Shown piece by piece: positions 1 to 7,381 of a stretch of DNA of 15,567 nucleotides. Below the pieces are notes generated by a model. That model was given only the letters and a program-made list of their open reading frames with translations. It ran no database searches and was not told where the DNA came from. The number at the start of each line of letters is the position of its first letter. Positions within the stretch are counted from its first letter, which is position 1. The position numbers and the translations under genes were made by a program. Origin of the DNA: Eubacteriales bacterium (GTDB taxonomy: Bacteria > Bacillota_A > Clostridia > Christensenellales > Aristaeellaceae); contig JARKQO010000167.1 in assembly GCA_029974855.1 (NCBI GenBank), positions 1-15,567 on the forward strand. Reading direction: 5' to 3'.

Positions 1-905
1 CTCCACAGGTACATGCCCCGGCGCAGCATATCGCCCCGGTCGGTAAAGTGGCCGTCCACCTCCCCAAGGGCCAGGCCCATGGAATCCCTGATGATCGCGT
101 CCGACGTATCCCAGGCGATGGCTTTCAGCACGGGCGGAACCTCATAGTTGCGGCATAGCGTAAAAGCCGCCGAAAGGCGCGTACAATCACAGGGCTTCAA
201 GTGAGGGAAGCCAAAGGCTTTTTTTGCAATATCCAGCACGTCCTGCCGCCACACATCCTTCTTCTGGGCCTCGTAGCACCGGCCGCTGGTGGCACAGAAG
301 AAGCCCCTATAGCTGTGCATGGCAAGGTCCAGCAGCAGCAAATCCAGCAGCATCGTGGCCTTGCGCACGACCCCCGGGTCCTGGCAGCAATCGATCAGCA
401 ACGCCAGCGGGGCCGCGTCCTCCTCATAATAGGTGTTGGAATGCCACTCCACAAAGCCCAGCGTAAACCGGGTCTCAAACCAGATGGTAAGGCGCTCCTC
501 CGCCTTTTCCCGGTGCTGCCGCCCGGTTTTTCTGTCGTTTGCAAAGCGCTCCTGGGGATAGAGCTGCCCGGCCAGGTATTCGCAGGCGGCAAAAAGCAGC
601 TGGTGGTTTTCGCTCCAATAGCACATGCTGTCCACCCCAGGCTCGTCCATCCAATACTTGAACCCCAGCACGCTGCGCTTCATCCGCGCCAGGGTTTCGG
701 GCGAAAGCAGGTGTTGGTACAGAAACAGGCTGCGGAGGATGCACACCATGCGAAAATCCGCGCAGTCATAGCGCTTGTCGATGTATTCCAGGATGGGCAG
801 AATCTGGCCTTCGTCCGCCCCCTGCCCGGCCTCCAGCTTTTCGATGTCCGCAAAGCATTTGGGCCCCATCTTGATGTCCATGCTGATGTCATGCTCGCTT
901 GCCAT
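1..905 (-). CDS. Uncharacterised helical protein, C-terminus cut by window edge
   Basis: An open minus-strand frame starts at ATG 905 and stays open for 301 codons to the left edge, so the C-terminus is missing. The start is set by GGAGG at 911-915, which overlaps the TAG stop (917-915) of the upstream symporter gene and points to translational coupling. I do not recognise a named family. The sequence is rich in Leu, Cys and Trp and looks mostly alpha-helical, with no signal peptide and no clear membrane segment. Striking stretches are WSENHQ (residues 97-102), EWHSNTYYEED (153-163), a leucine-rich helix (186-194) and ATSGR (205-209). Clusters of Trp, His, Glu and Asn of this kind suggest a binding or catalytic cleft, as in (alpha/alpha)-barrel glycosidases and lyases, but this is inference. 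Its pairing with a sugar symporter suggests a cytoplasmic role in handling the imported compound. Confidence 0.8.
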   Translation of the reverse strand, partial: MASEHDISMDIKMGPKCFADIEKLEAGQGADEGQILPILEYIDKRYDCADFRMVCILRSLFLYQHLLSPETLARMKRSVLGFKYWMDEPGVDSMCYWSENHQLLFAACEYLAGQLYPQERFANDRKTGRQHREKAEERLTIWFETRFTLGFVEWHSNTYYEEDAAPLALLIDCCQDPGVVRKATMLLDLLLLDLAMHSYRGFFCATSGRCYEAQKKDVWRQDVLDIAKKAFGFPHLKPCDCTRLSAAFTLCRNYEVPPVLKAIAWDTSDAIIRDSMGLALGEVDGHFTDRGDMLRRGMYLW

Positions 906-914
906 GGCATCCTC

Positions 915-2348
915 CTACTGAAAGCTGCGGATCAGCGCATCCTGCTCGGCCTGCTCCCCGGGGTCCAGCGCCGCGTCCCCCTTGCGCCGCCTGTCCAGGA
1001 AGTATTTCACCCGCTCCGACACCGCCGGGCTCAGCTTCAACCTGCCGGCCACCAGCCAACCGTTGCCGCCCAGCAGCACAAAGGCCAGCAGGATAATCAG
1101 GCGGATGGCCCAGGTGGTGCCAAGGGGCTGGTTGGGATTGGGCACCGCGTCTGTGGGGGTGATAAAGCCCGACAGCTCCAGCGCGTTGCCGATGACAAAG
1201 ATCGTAAACGCCGAGCTCACCTGCCGGATGAAGGTCATGGTGGCGCTGAAGGACCCCGCGCTTCGCCTGCCCTCCGCAAGCTCCCCGATGTCCACGATAT
1301 CCGGATAGATGATCCAGCTCATGGTCATGGCCCCGGCAAAGCCCGCCGCCGTCACCGCCGTCAGCCCATAGACGCCAAAGGCGGGCCAGGCCGCCGGATA
1401 CAGGCCGATGCCCACCGCGCCCAGGATTGATACCGGCAGGCCCATTCGGTACAGCCTGGTCTTGCTGACCCGGTTCACCTGGCGGTTCAGCAGCGGAAAC
1501 ACCAGCAGCTGCATCACCAGAAAAATGCCCAGGAAAATCGTGGAACTGATGCCGGGCACCACATACAGGCCGTAATAGATCACCACCGCCGAAACGGTGT
1601 CCATGGTGACGGCCTGGGTGATGTAAAGGGCCACCAGGCGGCGAAATGCCCGAAGGCGCAGGGGCCTTACCAGCTCTTCCAGGCTGAAGCGGGCCTTTTC
1701 ATCACCGTAGGCGACCCGCTCCTTGCAGAAAACGCCCGCCAGGATGATGGGGACTGTAAACACCAGCCCAAAGCCGGCCACCACAATGGCGTAAAACGCC
1801 GCCACGGAAATCCGCCCCTCCGTGAGCATGGTGAAGAACTCGGTGGGCAAAAGCGAGCACACCGCCGTGGACGCCATGGAGAACACCAGCCGGGTCATGT
1901 TCACCTTGTTGCGCTGGACATAATCCGTGGTGATCTCCGTGCTCATGGAGCTATAGGCTATGCCCAGCGTGGACGCCACCGTGGCATAGAAGATATTGCT
2001 GATGACGATAAAGGCGGCCTGGGCCAGCTCCGAGCCGAACCGTACCGGCAGCCACAGCAGCGCCATGGCCATCAGCAGCCCTACGCCGCCAAAGATCAAG
2101 TACGGCCTGCGGCGGCCCCATTTGGTGCGGGTATTATCGCTGATCACGCCCAGGAACGGGTCGATCACCGCGTCCCAAATCTTGACCACCATCAGCGTCG
2201 TACCAGCCAACGCGGGCCTGACCCCCAGCACATTGGTCAGGAACACAAGGTACAGGACCGCAATGACCGTCTGCCCGCCGCCGCCCCAGATATCCGCCGA
2301 GGCGAAAAGGAAGCGCTCGCCCTTGGTGATCTCCCGATGATTTGCCAT
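915..2348 (-). CDS. GPH-family (MelB-like) sugar:cation symporter
   Basis: A 477-residue inner-membrane protein of the glycoside-pentoside-hexuronide:cation symporter family (MFS_2), which imports a glycoside together with Na+ or H+. The start at ATG 2348 follows an excellent AAGGAGGT about five bases upstream; the frame is open 53 codons further upstream but without a comparable site. Family marks are clear. WDAVIDP puts Asp59 and Asp63 where MelB has its cation-site Asp55 and Asp59, and the loop DNTRTKWGRRRPYLIFGG (71-88) is the signature between helices 2 and 3. About twelve hydrophobic segments follow, and the length is normal. The C-terminal tail is charged and cytoplasmic. The downstream gene begins 9 bases after the stop, so the two form an operon. 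The substrate cannot be read from sequence; a plant or host oligosaccharide or glycoside is plausible from the neighbouring glycosidases. Confidence 0.9.
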   Translation of the reverse strand: MANHREITKGERFLFASADIWGGGGQTVIAVLYLVFLTNVLGVRPALAGTTLMVVKIWDAVIDPFLGVISDNTRTKWGRRRPYLIFGGVGLLMAMALLWLPVRFGSELAQAAFIVISNIFYATVASTLGIAYSSMSTEITTDYVQRNKVNMTRLVFSMASTAVCSLLPTEFFTMLTEGRISVAAFYAIVVAGFGLVFTVPIILAGVFCKERVAYGDEKARFSLEELVRPLRLRAFRRLVALYITQAVTMDTVSAVVIYYGLYVVPGISSTIFLGIFLVMQLLVFPLLNRQVNRVSKTRLYRMGLPVSILGAVGIGLYPAAWPAFGVYGLTAVTAAGFAGAMTMSWIIYPDIVDIGELAEGRRSAGSFSATMTFIRQVSSAFTIFVIGNALELSGFITPTDAVPNPNQPLGTTWAIRLIILLAFVLLGGNGWLVAGRLKLSPAVSERVKYFLDRRRKGDAALDPGEQAEQDALIRSFQ

Positions 2349-2443
2349 AAGTACCTCCTTGTTTTTCCCGCCGGATTCCTTGGATATGCCCAGGGCTTTC
2401 CATATCGTAAACAGGCCCTGCCATTTTTGATGATATATGCCGT

Positions 2444-2473
2444 AGTATACCACAATCCGCCCCGCTGTGCCAT
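2444..2473 (-). promoter_or_regulatory. Possible weak promoter for the GPH symporter operon
   Basis: On the minus strand TATACT (2449-2444) resembles a -10 box, and ATGGCA (2473-2468), four of six matches to TTGACA, lies 18 bases upstream. It sits about 95 bases before the symporter start. The match is modest and no other candidate in the 2349-2619 gap is clearly better. Confidence 0.3.
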
Positions 2474-2555
2474 AAAGGGCGCTGGGATTGGGCGAATGCC
2501 CGTACAATGATTACTTCTCCCGATCAATCCCCCGTCTCTTATCGGACATTCCAAT

Positions 2556-2584
2556 TTCAAAATTCACCCATTTTCCGTTATGAT
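2556..2584 (+). promoter_or_regulatory. Probable promoter of the selenium operon (yedE to selD)
   Basis: TTCAAA (2556-2561) as -35 and TATGAT (2579-2584) as -10 are separated by 17 bases, which is the ideal spacing for the main vegetative sigma factor. Transcription would begin near 2591, giving a leader of about 30 bases before the yedE ATG. No riboswitch-like structure fits into so short a leader. Confidence 0.45.
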
Positions 2585-2619
2585 GACCCTATACAACATG
2601 AAGGGGGCGTGCCACTATC

Positions 2620-3675
2620 ATGGTAAAAAAATGGGGCGTTGTGGCGGCGGGGGCCGTTGTGGGTCTGGTGTCCATCGCGCTGGGAATCTTTGGGAACCCC
2701 GCCAACATGGCATTTTGCATCGCTTGCTTTCTGCGGGATACCGCCGGGGCCCTGGGCTTGCACCGGGCCGAGGCGGTGCAGTACATCCGGCCTGAGATCA
2801 TCGGCATTATCCTGGGGGCGTTTCTCATTGGACTGATCAAAAAGGATTTTGCGCCCAAGGGGGGCTCCTCCCCCTTTACCCGGTTTGTGCTGGCCATGTG
2901 CGTCATGGTGGGGGCCCTGATCTTTTTGGGATGCCCGCTGCGGATGGTGCTGCGGATGGCCGGAGGCGATTTGAACGCGCTGGTAGGCTTGGTGGGCTTC
3001 GCCGGTGGCATCCTCACGGGGATTTTCTTCCTGAACCGGGGCTTTTCCCTCAGGCGCAGCTATGACCAGCCCATGGTGGAGGGGGTGGGTCTGCCTGTGG
3101 CCAGCATCCTCATGCTGGTGCTGCTGGTGGCCGCGCCCGCGTTCCTCTTTTTCAGCCAAAGTGGCCCGGGCTCCATGAAGGCTCCCCTGCTGCTGTCCTT
3201 GGCTGGCGGGCTCATCGTGGGCGTGGTGGCTCAGCGCTCCCGCATGTGCTTTATCAGCGGCATCCGGGATGCCGTGCTGTTCAAGGATTTTCGGATGGTG
3301 GGCGGATATGCAGCCATTTTGGTCACGGTGCTGGGGGGCAACCTCATCACCGGCAACTTCAAGCTGGGCTTTGCCGGGCAGCCCATTGCCCATACCGAAT
3401 GGCTTTGGAACATCCTGGGCCTGTATTTGGTGGGCTTTGGATCGGTGCTGCTGGGCGGGTGCCCGCTGCGGCAGGTGGTGCTGGCGGGCAGCGGCAACAG
3501 CGACGCCGGGGTGACGGTGCTGGGGTTCCTGGCCGGCGCGGCCCTCTCCCATAATTTCGGCCTAGCCTCCTCGGCGGCGGGCACCACCCCCAACGGACGG
3601 ATCGCGTTCTTTGTTTGCGCCGTCATCCTGTTTGCCATTGCGGGCTTCAATGTGAAAAAATCATCCAAAGCATAA
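2620..3675 (+). CDS. yedE: YedE-family membrane transporter linked to selenium metabolism
   Basis: A 351-residue integral membrane protein of the YeeE/YedE (sulfur transport) family. The selenium-associated branch (YedE/FdhT type) is proposed to import a selenium compound; the related YeeE proteins carry thiosulfate. The sequence shows an internal duplication. Each half has a Cys followed by an Arg-Asp pair (C33/C36 with R39-D40, and C210 with an RD six residues on) and a GCPLR motif (Cys105 and Cys281), cysteines that in the family line the transport path. About ten hydrophobic helices are evident. The start at ATG 2620 follows AAGGGGG about 12 bases upstream, a slightly long spacing; no better start is seen. 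It is the first gene of a four-gene operon ending in selD, which is the main reason for preferring selenium over sulfur as substrate. Confidence 0.9.
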   Translation: MVKKWGVVAAGAVVGLVSIALGIFGNPANMAFCIACFLRDTAGALGLHRAEAVQYIRPEIIGIILGAFLIGLIKKDFAPKGGSSPFTRFVLAMCVMVGALIFLGCPLRMVLRMAGGDLNALVGLVGFAGGILTGIFFLNRGFSLRRSYDQPMVEGVGLPVASILMLVLLVAAPAFLFFSQSGPGSMKAPLLLSLAGGLIVGVVAQRSRMCFISGIRDAVLFKDFRMVGGYAAILVTVLGGNLITGNFKLGFAGQPIAHTEWLWNILGLYLVGFGSVLLGGCPLRQVVLAGSGNSDAGVTVLGFLAGAALSHNFGLASSAAGTTPNGRIAFFVCAVILFAIAGFNVKKSSKA

Positions 3676-3687
3676 GGAGGAATGGGC

Positions 3688-3897
3688 ATGAAAACAATCG
3701 TGGACGCCTGCGGGCTTTCCTGCCCGGAGCCGGTGTTGCGGCTGAAGCAGGTCATCGACGGGGCGGAGGAAATCGAACTGCTGGTGGACAGCCAAGTGTG
3801 TGTGGAAAACTGCAGCCGCTTCGCCCAGTCCAAGGGGTTCCAGGTTGCGGTGGAGGGCGGGAGCGGGCTCTATACCATGACCCTCACCAAGGAATAG
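3688..3897 (+). CDS. yedF: TusA/YedF-like sulfurtransferase (single-domain)
   Basis: A 69-residue cytoplasmic protein of the TusA/SirA family, which carries sulfur, or here probably selenium, as a persulfide-type group on a cysteine. The active-site motif CPEP is at residues 12-15, preceded by CGLS. The start is ATG 3688: AAGGAGG at 3674-3680, overlapping the yedE stop codon, lies seven bases before it, whereas the alternative ATG at 3682 is only one base from it. In many Clostridia the selenium-linked protein YedF is about 200 residues, with an N-terminal TusA domain and a C-terminal DsrE-like domain. Only the TusA domain is present here, and the next gene starts five bases after the stop, so this appears to be a short form and not a truncation caused by a nearby frameshift. 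It probably passes selenium or sulfur between the desulfurase and SelD; that partner assignment is inference. Confidence 0.88.
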   Translation: MKTIVDACGLSCPEPVLRLKQVIDGAEEIELLVDSQVCVENCSRFAQSKGFQVAVEGGSGLYTMTLTKE

Positions 3898-3902
3898 GGC
3901 CC

Positions 3903-4136
3903 ATGGACTATCTGGTAACCTTTTACACCCACTACGGGGCGATGCGCTTCCATAAGCATTGCCGCTCTGGCGGTGTGCCCGCCCGGATGATGCCCGTTCC
4001 CCGGGAGCTCAGCGCTTCCTGCGGGGTCTGCGTGCGGCTGCGGGCGGATACGGCCCCCAAGCCGGCGGAGCACGAGGATATGGAAGGCTGTTACAGCGTT
4101 GCGCCAAACGGCGCTTTTGTGCCTGTGGAAGGATAG
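3903..4136 (+). CDS. DUF3343 protein, putative Se/S carrier
   Basis: A 77-residue protein that matches the DUF3343 family, small cysteine-containing proteins repeatedly found next to selD and yedE and described as putative Se/S carriers. The start is ATG 3903, beginning MDYLVTFYTHYGAM, just past the TAG of the TusA-like gene. The GGAA-type site lies inside the end of that gene, so translation is probably coupled. The family pattern is visible: a hydrophobic first strand (3-8), then PVPRELSASCGVCVR (31-45) with Cys40 and Cys43, plus Cys20. The PRE/CG segment is the most typical part. Its TAG stop is directly followed by the selD ATG with no base between. The biochemical role is not established; a carrier or delivery function for SelD is inferred from gene neighbourhood. 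Confidence 0.85.
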   Translation: MDYLVTFYTHYGAMRFHKHCRSGGVPARMMPVPRELSASCGVCVRLRADTAPKPAEHEDMEGCYSVAPNGAFVPVEG

Positions 4137-5174
4137 ATGCCCATGGATATGCGCAAGCTCAACAAGTTCACGGCCTGCGGCGGCTGCATCGCAAAGCTGC
4201 CCCAGGGGCTATTGAAGGATGTCCTCTCCAGCATCCCCCGCTTTGACGATCCCCGGCTGCTGGTGGGGTTTGATACCTCGGACGACGGCTCGGTGTACCA
4301 ACTCACCGACGATTTGGCCATCATCAACACCCTGGACTTTTTTCCGCCCATGGTGAACGACCCCTATCTGTTTGGCAAGATCGCCGCCGCCAACGCCTTG
4401 AGCGACATTTATGCCATGGGCGGGGATGTGAAATCCGCCCTGAACATCGTCTGCTTTCCGGAGGAGGAGGACCCGGCCATCTTAGGCGAAATCCTCCGGG
4501 GCGGCGCGGAAAAGGTGCTGGAGGCCGGGGGTGTGCTGTGCGGCGGGCATTCCATCAACGACAAGGAGCCCAAGTACGGCCTTGCCGTCACGGGGACCGT
4601 GCATCCGGACCGAATCCTGTACAACAACCGCTGCCAGATCGGGGACCGGATTGTCCTGACCAAGCCCTTGGGGGTGGGCATGGTGACCACCTCCTACAAG
4701 GCGGGGGAGGCCTCGGAGGAAAGCTACCTCCAGGCGGTCAGCAGCATGCAGACCCTGAACAAATACGCCTTTGAGATCGCCGGTTGCTACCGGGTCCACA
4801 GCTGCACCGACGTGACGGGCTTCGGTTTCCTGGGGCACCTCAACGAGATGGTCACCCCCGCTTATTCCATTCAGGTACAGGCGGGAAGCGTGCGCTACAT
4901 CCCCGAGGCCTACCGGCTGGCGGCGGAGTACCTCATCACTGGGGGCGGCACCAAAAACCGCAATTTCCTGCGGGATAAGGTGAGCTTGCAAGGCCTGTCC
5001 ATGCCCATGGAGGAGATTCTGTTTGACCCCCAGACCTCCGGCGGCCTGCTGATCAGCGTGGATCGGGAGGACGCCGGTGCGCTGCTAAAGGAGCTTGAAA
5101 CGCTGGAGCTTCCCTGCTGCATGGTGGGAGAGGTCATCCCCCGCAGGGAGCATAACGTGCTGGTGACTCCGTAA
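4137..5174 (+). CDS. selD: Selenide, water dikinase (selenophosphate synthase)
   Basis: A 345-residue cytoplasmic enzyme that uses ATP, water and selenide to form selenophosphate, AMP and phosphate; selenophosphate is the donor for selenocysteine, 2-selenouridine tRNA and selenium-dependent molybdenum hydroxylases. With the start at ATG 4137, the catalytic Cys and Lys fall at 17 and 20 (CGGCIAK, residues 14-20), the same numbers as in E. coli SelD. This is the Cys form, not a Sec form. The ATP/metal-binding core is seen in TLDFFPPMVNDP and ANALSDIYAMGGD, followed by CGGHS, TDVTGFGFLGH and FDPQTSGGLL, all typical. In-frame ATGs at 4143 and 4149 are alternatives, but GGAAGGA at 4127-4133 fits 4137. 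It is the last gene of the operon and is followed by a strong palindromic terminator. Confidence 0.97.
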   Translation: MPMDMRKLNKFTACGGCIAKLPQGLLKDVLSSIPRFDDPRLLVGFDTSDDGSVYQLTDDLAIINTLDFFPPMVNDPYLFGKIAAANALSDIYAMGGDVKSALNIVCFPEEEDPAILGEILRGGAEKVLEAGGVLCGGHSINDKEPKYGLAVTGTVHPDRILYNNRCQIGDRIVLTKPLGVGMVTTSYKAGEASEESYLQAVSSMQTLNKYAFEIAGCYRVHSCTDVTGFGFLGHLNEMVTPAYSIQVQAGSVRYIPEAYRLAAEYLITGGGTKNRNFLRDKVSLQGLSMPMEEILFDPQTSGGLLISVDREDAGALLKELETLELPCCMVGEVIPRREHNVLVTP

Positions 5175-5180
5175 GAGCGG

Positions 5181-5220
5181 CAAAAGGCCGGAAGGAAAGC
5201 GCTTTCCTTCCGGCCTTTTG
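5181..5220. terminator. Perfect 40-bp palindrome, bidirectional terminator
   Basis: Bases 5181-5200 are the exact reverse complement of 5201-5220, giving a stem of up to 18 pairs with a small GCGC loop. Each arm begins or ends with four A or T, so on both strands the GC-rich stem is followed by TTTT. It lies seven bases after the selD stop and 25 bases before the lysR stop, which arrives from the other strand. It therefore most likely ends both transcripts. Confidence 0.9.
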
Positions 5221-5245
5221 GCATGGCATGGGACGGCCTGTGGGG

Positions 5246-6163
5246 TCATTCCTCCCCGGCGCTCCCCCGGTAAAACTGCCGCACATGGTAGGCAAAGGCC
5301 TTTTGCATGGGGGAAAGCCACCGCTCCTTGTTGTACAGCAGGTGGATTTGCCTGCGAAACAGGGGGCTGTGCATTTCCACCGTCCGCACCAGCCCCTGCT
5401 CCGCATACAGGGCGGTAGCCACTTTGGAGATCAAAGAGATGCCCATGCCCTGGGAGATGGCCCCCAAAATGCCGTGGGCGTCGGAAAAGTATGCCCGCAC
5501 TTGCAAATCCCCCGGATTCACGCCCACCTTGGTCAAAATTCCCTCCATCTCGATGCGGGTGCCGGAGCCCGCTTCCCGCATCAAAAAGGGAGCGCAGGTT
5601 ACATAGGCCGCGAAGTTCTCCCGGATTTCCCGGGGGCTTTCCGGCGCGTCCCCCGGAATCACCAGCACCAGCTCGTCCTCAAACACCGGGCAGTGGATGA
5701 GGCTTTGATCCTGGGGAACGGTTCCCACCAGGCCAAAATCGTACCGGAAGCCCCCCATCTCCCGCTCCACTTGGCGGCTGTCCGCCTGCTGCACCCGGAA
5801 CAGGATGTTGGGCCATTGCTTTTGGAAGGATGCGATGATCTCCGGCAGCAAATGCTGGGCCGGGATCGTGGAGGCCAAGATGTCCATGGCGCCCGGGGCC
5901 CGGGTGTCCTGACCGCCGAGGCTGTGCAGCGCCTCCTCCCGCAGGGCCAAAATTTTTTGGGCGTAGGCCAGCAACTCCAGCCCAGCCTTGGTGAGGGCCA
6001 CCTCCTTGGTGTTGCGGATTAGCAGCTGCACCCCCAGGCCCTTTTCCAGAGAGCGGACGCCGGCGCTGACGGTGGGCTGGGAAATATGCAGCATTTCCGC
6101 CGCTTTGGAAAAGTTGAGGGTTTGGGCCACACAGGCGAATACCTCCAGTTGCTTGATCTCCAT
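5246..6163 (-). CDS. LysR-family regulator, selenium-metabolism type
   Basis: A 305-residue LysR-type transcriptional regulator. The N-terminal winged helix-turn-helix is at residues 3-60, with the recognition region NFSKAAEMLHISQPTVSAGV at 17-36; a substrate-binding-protein-like effector domain follows, with REAGSGTR, a motif seen in the sulfur-responsive CysB/CysL-like branch. Clostridia commonly carry such a regulator beside selD, yedE and the NifS-like gene, and the product fits that selenium-associated LysR type. Start choice: ATG 6163 has AGGTGA five bases upstream and gives the family-typical opening MEIKQLEVF. A GTG at 6172 overlaps the TGA of the upstream desulfurase gene (GTGA) and would add three residues. 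The effector may be a selenium or sulfur compound, and likely targets are the intergenic region at 7318-7516 and perhaps the yedE promoter; both are inference. Confidence 0.9.
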   Translation of the reverse strand: MEIKQLEVFACVAQTLNFSKAAEMLHISQPTVSAGVRSLEKGLGVQLLIRNTKEVALTKAGLELLAYAQKILALREEALHSLGGQDTRAPGAMDILASTIPAQHLLPEIIASFQKQWPNILFRVQQADSRQVEREMGGFRYDFGLVGTVPQDQSLIHCPVFEDELVLVIPGDAPESPREIRENFAAYVTCAPFLMREAGSGTRIEMEGILTKVGVNPGDLQVRAYFSDAHGILGAISQGMGISLISKVATALYAEQGLVRTVEMHSPLFRRQIHLLYNKERWLSPMQKAFAYHVRQFYRGSAGEE

Positions 6164-6168
6164 ATCCG

Positions 6169-7317
6169 TCACCTGCCTTGCAGAATTTCATTCAGGGCCG
6201 CCAGCAGCGCGTCCACTTCCGCTTCCGTGTTTTGGTGCCCCAAGGAGCAGCGCACCACGCCCCGGGGGAAGGTGCCCAGGGCCTGATGGGCCTGGGGCGC
6301 GCAGTGCAGGCCGCACCGGGTCATGATGCCGTACTCCTCATCCAGCCGGTTGGCCACAGCGGCATTGTCCAACCCGGGAAAATCCAAGGCGGCCACGGCG
6401 CATTTGTCCGCCGGGTTTTCCGGCCCTACCATCCGGACCTGGGGCATGGCCCGGAGCCCCTGGGTCAGCCGTTTCAGCAGCGCCATCTCCCGGGCATAGA
6501 GGACGTCCACCCCATCCTCCGCCAGATAGTCCAAGGAAGCGGAGAGAGCCGCGATGCCGGGCAGGTTCAGGGTGCCCGCCTCCAGCCGGTCCGGCAGCTC
6601 CTTGGGCATCTCCGCCCGGTGGGAATGGCTGCCCGTTCCCCCGGCGATTAGGGGCTCCATCTGCTCCGCGATCTCCTGGGACAGCACCAGCCCGCCGATG
6701 CCCTGGGTGGCCAGCAGCCCCTTATGCCCCGCAAAGGCCAGTATGTCGATGTGGTCCTTTTCCATGGAAATCGGAAGCACCCCGGCGGTGTGGGCGCTGT
6801 CCACCAGCAGCAGCGCCCCCCGCTCCCGGCAGAGGGCCCCCACTTCCCGGATGGGCAATATGGCCCCGCACACATTGGAGGCGTGGGTCATCACCACCAG
6901 CTTAGTATGCCCGGTGATTTTGGCCTCCATGTCCCCCATATCCAGCATACCGTCCGGCCCGCAGTGGACCGCCTCCACCAGTATCCCCCGCTCCCGCAGC
7001 TGGGCCAGGGGGCGCACCACGGCGTTGTGCTCCATCTGGGTGGTCACCACATGGTCACCGGGGCGCAGCAGCCCTTTCAGCGCCATGTTCAGGGCCTGGG
7101 TGACGCCCCCGGTGAACACCACCTGCCTGCCCGTGGGGCAGCCAAATAGCGCCGCGATTTTTTCCCGGGCATCAAACACCAGCGCCGACATCTCGTAAGC
7201 CCCGGCGTATGCTCCCCGGTTGATATTGAAGCAGCCGTTTTCCAAAACCTCCGAAACCGCCCGGGCCACCCCGGGGGCCTTGGGATGGGATGTGCTGCCA
7301 TGGTCGAAATAGATCAT
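6169..7317 (-). CDS. Class V aminotransferase-fold cysteine desulfurase family protein
   Basis: A 382-residue PLP enzyme of the NifS/Csd type, close to the subgroup that includes Enterococcus faecalis EF2568 and that sits with orphan selD genes. It should abstract sulfur from cysteine, or selenium from selenocysteine, leaving alanine. The PLP lysine is Lys199 in AGHKGLLATQG; DSAHTAG just before it holds the Asp that contacts the pyridine nitrogen, and MEHNA and THASN are further cofactor contacts. The catalytic-loop cysteine is Cys339 in RCGLHCAP (335 and 339). Length is normal. ATG 7317 follows AAGGAGA about eight bases upstream. Its TGA stop lies within nine bases of the LysR start, so the two genes form an operon. 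It probably supplies the TusA-like/DUF3343/SelD proteins encoded on the other strand with activated selenium or sulfur. Confidence 0.9.
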   Translation of the reverse strand: MIYFDHGSTSHPKAPGVARAVSEVLENGCFNINRGAYAGAYEMSALVFDAREKIAALFGCPTGRQVVFTGGVTQALNMALKGLLRPGDHVVTTQMEHNAVVRPLAQLRERGILVEAVHCGPDGMLDMGDMEAKITGHTKLVVMTHASNVCGAILPIREVGALCRERGALLLVDSAHTAGVLPISMEKDHIDILAFAGHKGLLATQGIGGLVLSQEIAEQMEPLIAGGTGSHSHRAEMPKELPDRLEAGTLNLPGIAALSASLDYLAEDGVDVLYAREMALLKRLTQGLRAMPQVRMVGPENPADKCAVAALDFPGLDNAAVANRLDEEYGIMTRCGLHCAPQAHQALGTFPRGVVRCSLGHQNTEAEVDALLAALNEILQGR

Positions 7318-7381
7318 TCGCGCGTCTCCTTTTGCGGGCCAAACAGTTTTGGAGCGGACCCCGCCCCAGGCTTCCTCCTTG

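Noticed and set aside
201..1430. A 409-codon plus-strand open frame opposite the unknown protein and the symporter.
   Set aside because: It lies antisense to two genes with clear starts and family motifs; its product is rich in Gln, His, Pro and Arg without recognisable domains, as expected for a GC-rich shadow frame.
2578..3552. A 324-codon minus-strand open frame opposite yedE.
   Set aside because: The His/Gln/Pro-rich product has no family features, while yedE has duplicated GCPLR motifs and membrane helices.
3615..3902. Upstream extension of the DUF3343 gene to give a 173-residue protein.
   Set aside because: The extra part overlaps the end of yedE and the whole TusA-like gene in another frame; family similarity starts at MDYLVTF (ATG 3903).
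4137..5174. Possible selenocysteine (in-frame TGA) in selD or the other selenium genes.
   Set aside because: The catalytic position of SelD is a TGC Cys codon, and none of the frames contains an internal TGA that would extend a family match.
5194..5207. GGAAAGCGCTTTCC as a catabolite-control (cre) site.
   Set aside because: It lies at the centre of a perfect terminator palindrome between gene ends, not near a promoter; the resemblance follows from the palindrome. Kept only as a side remark.
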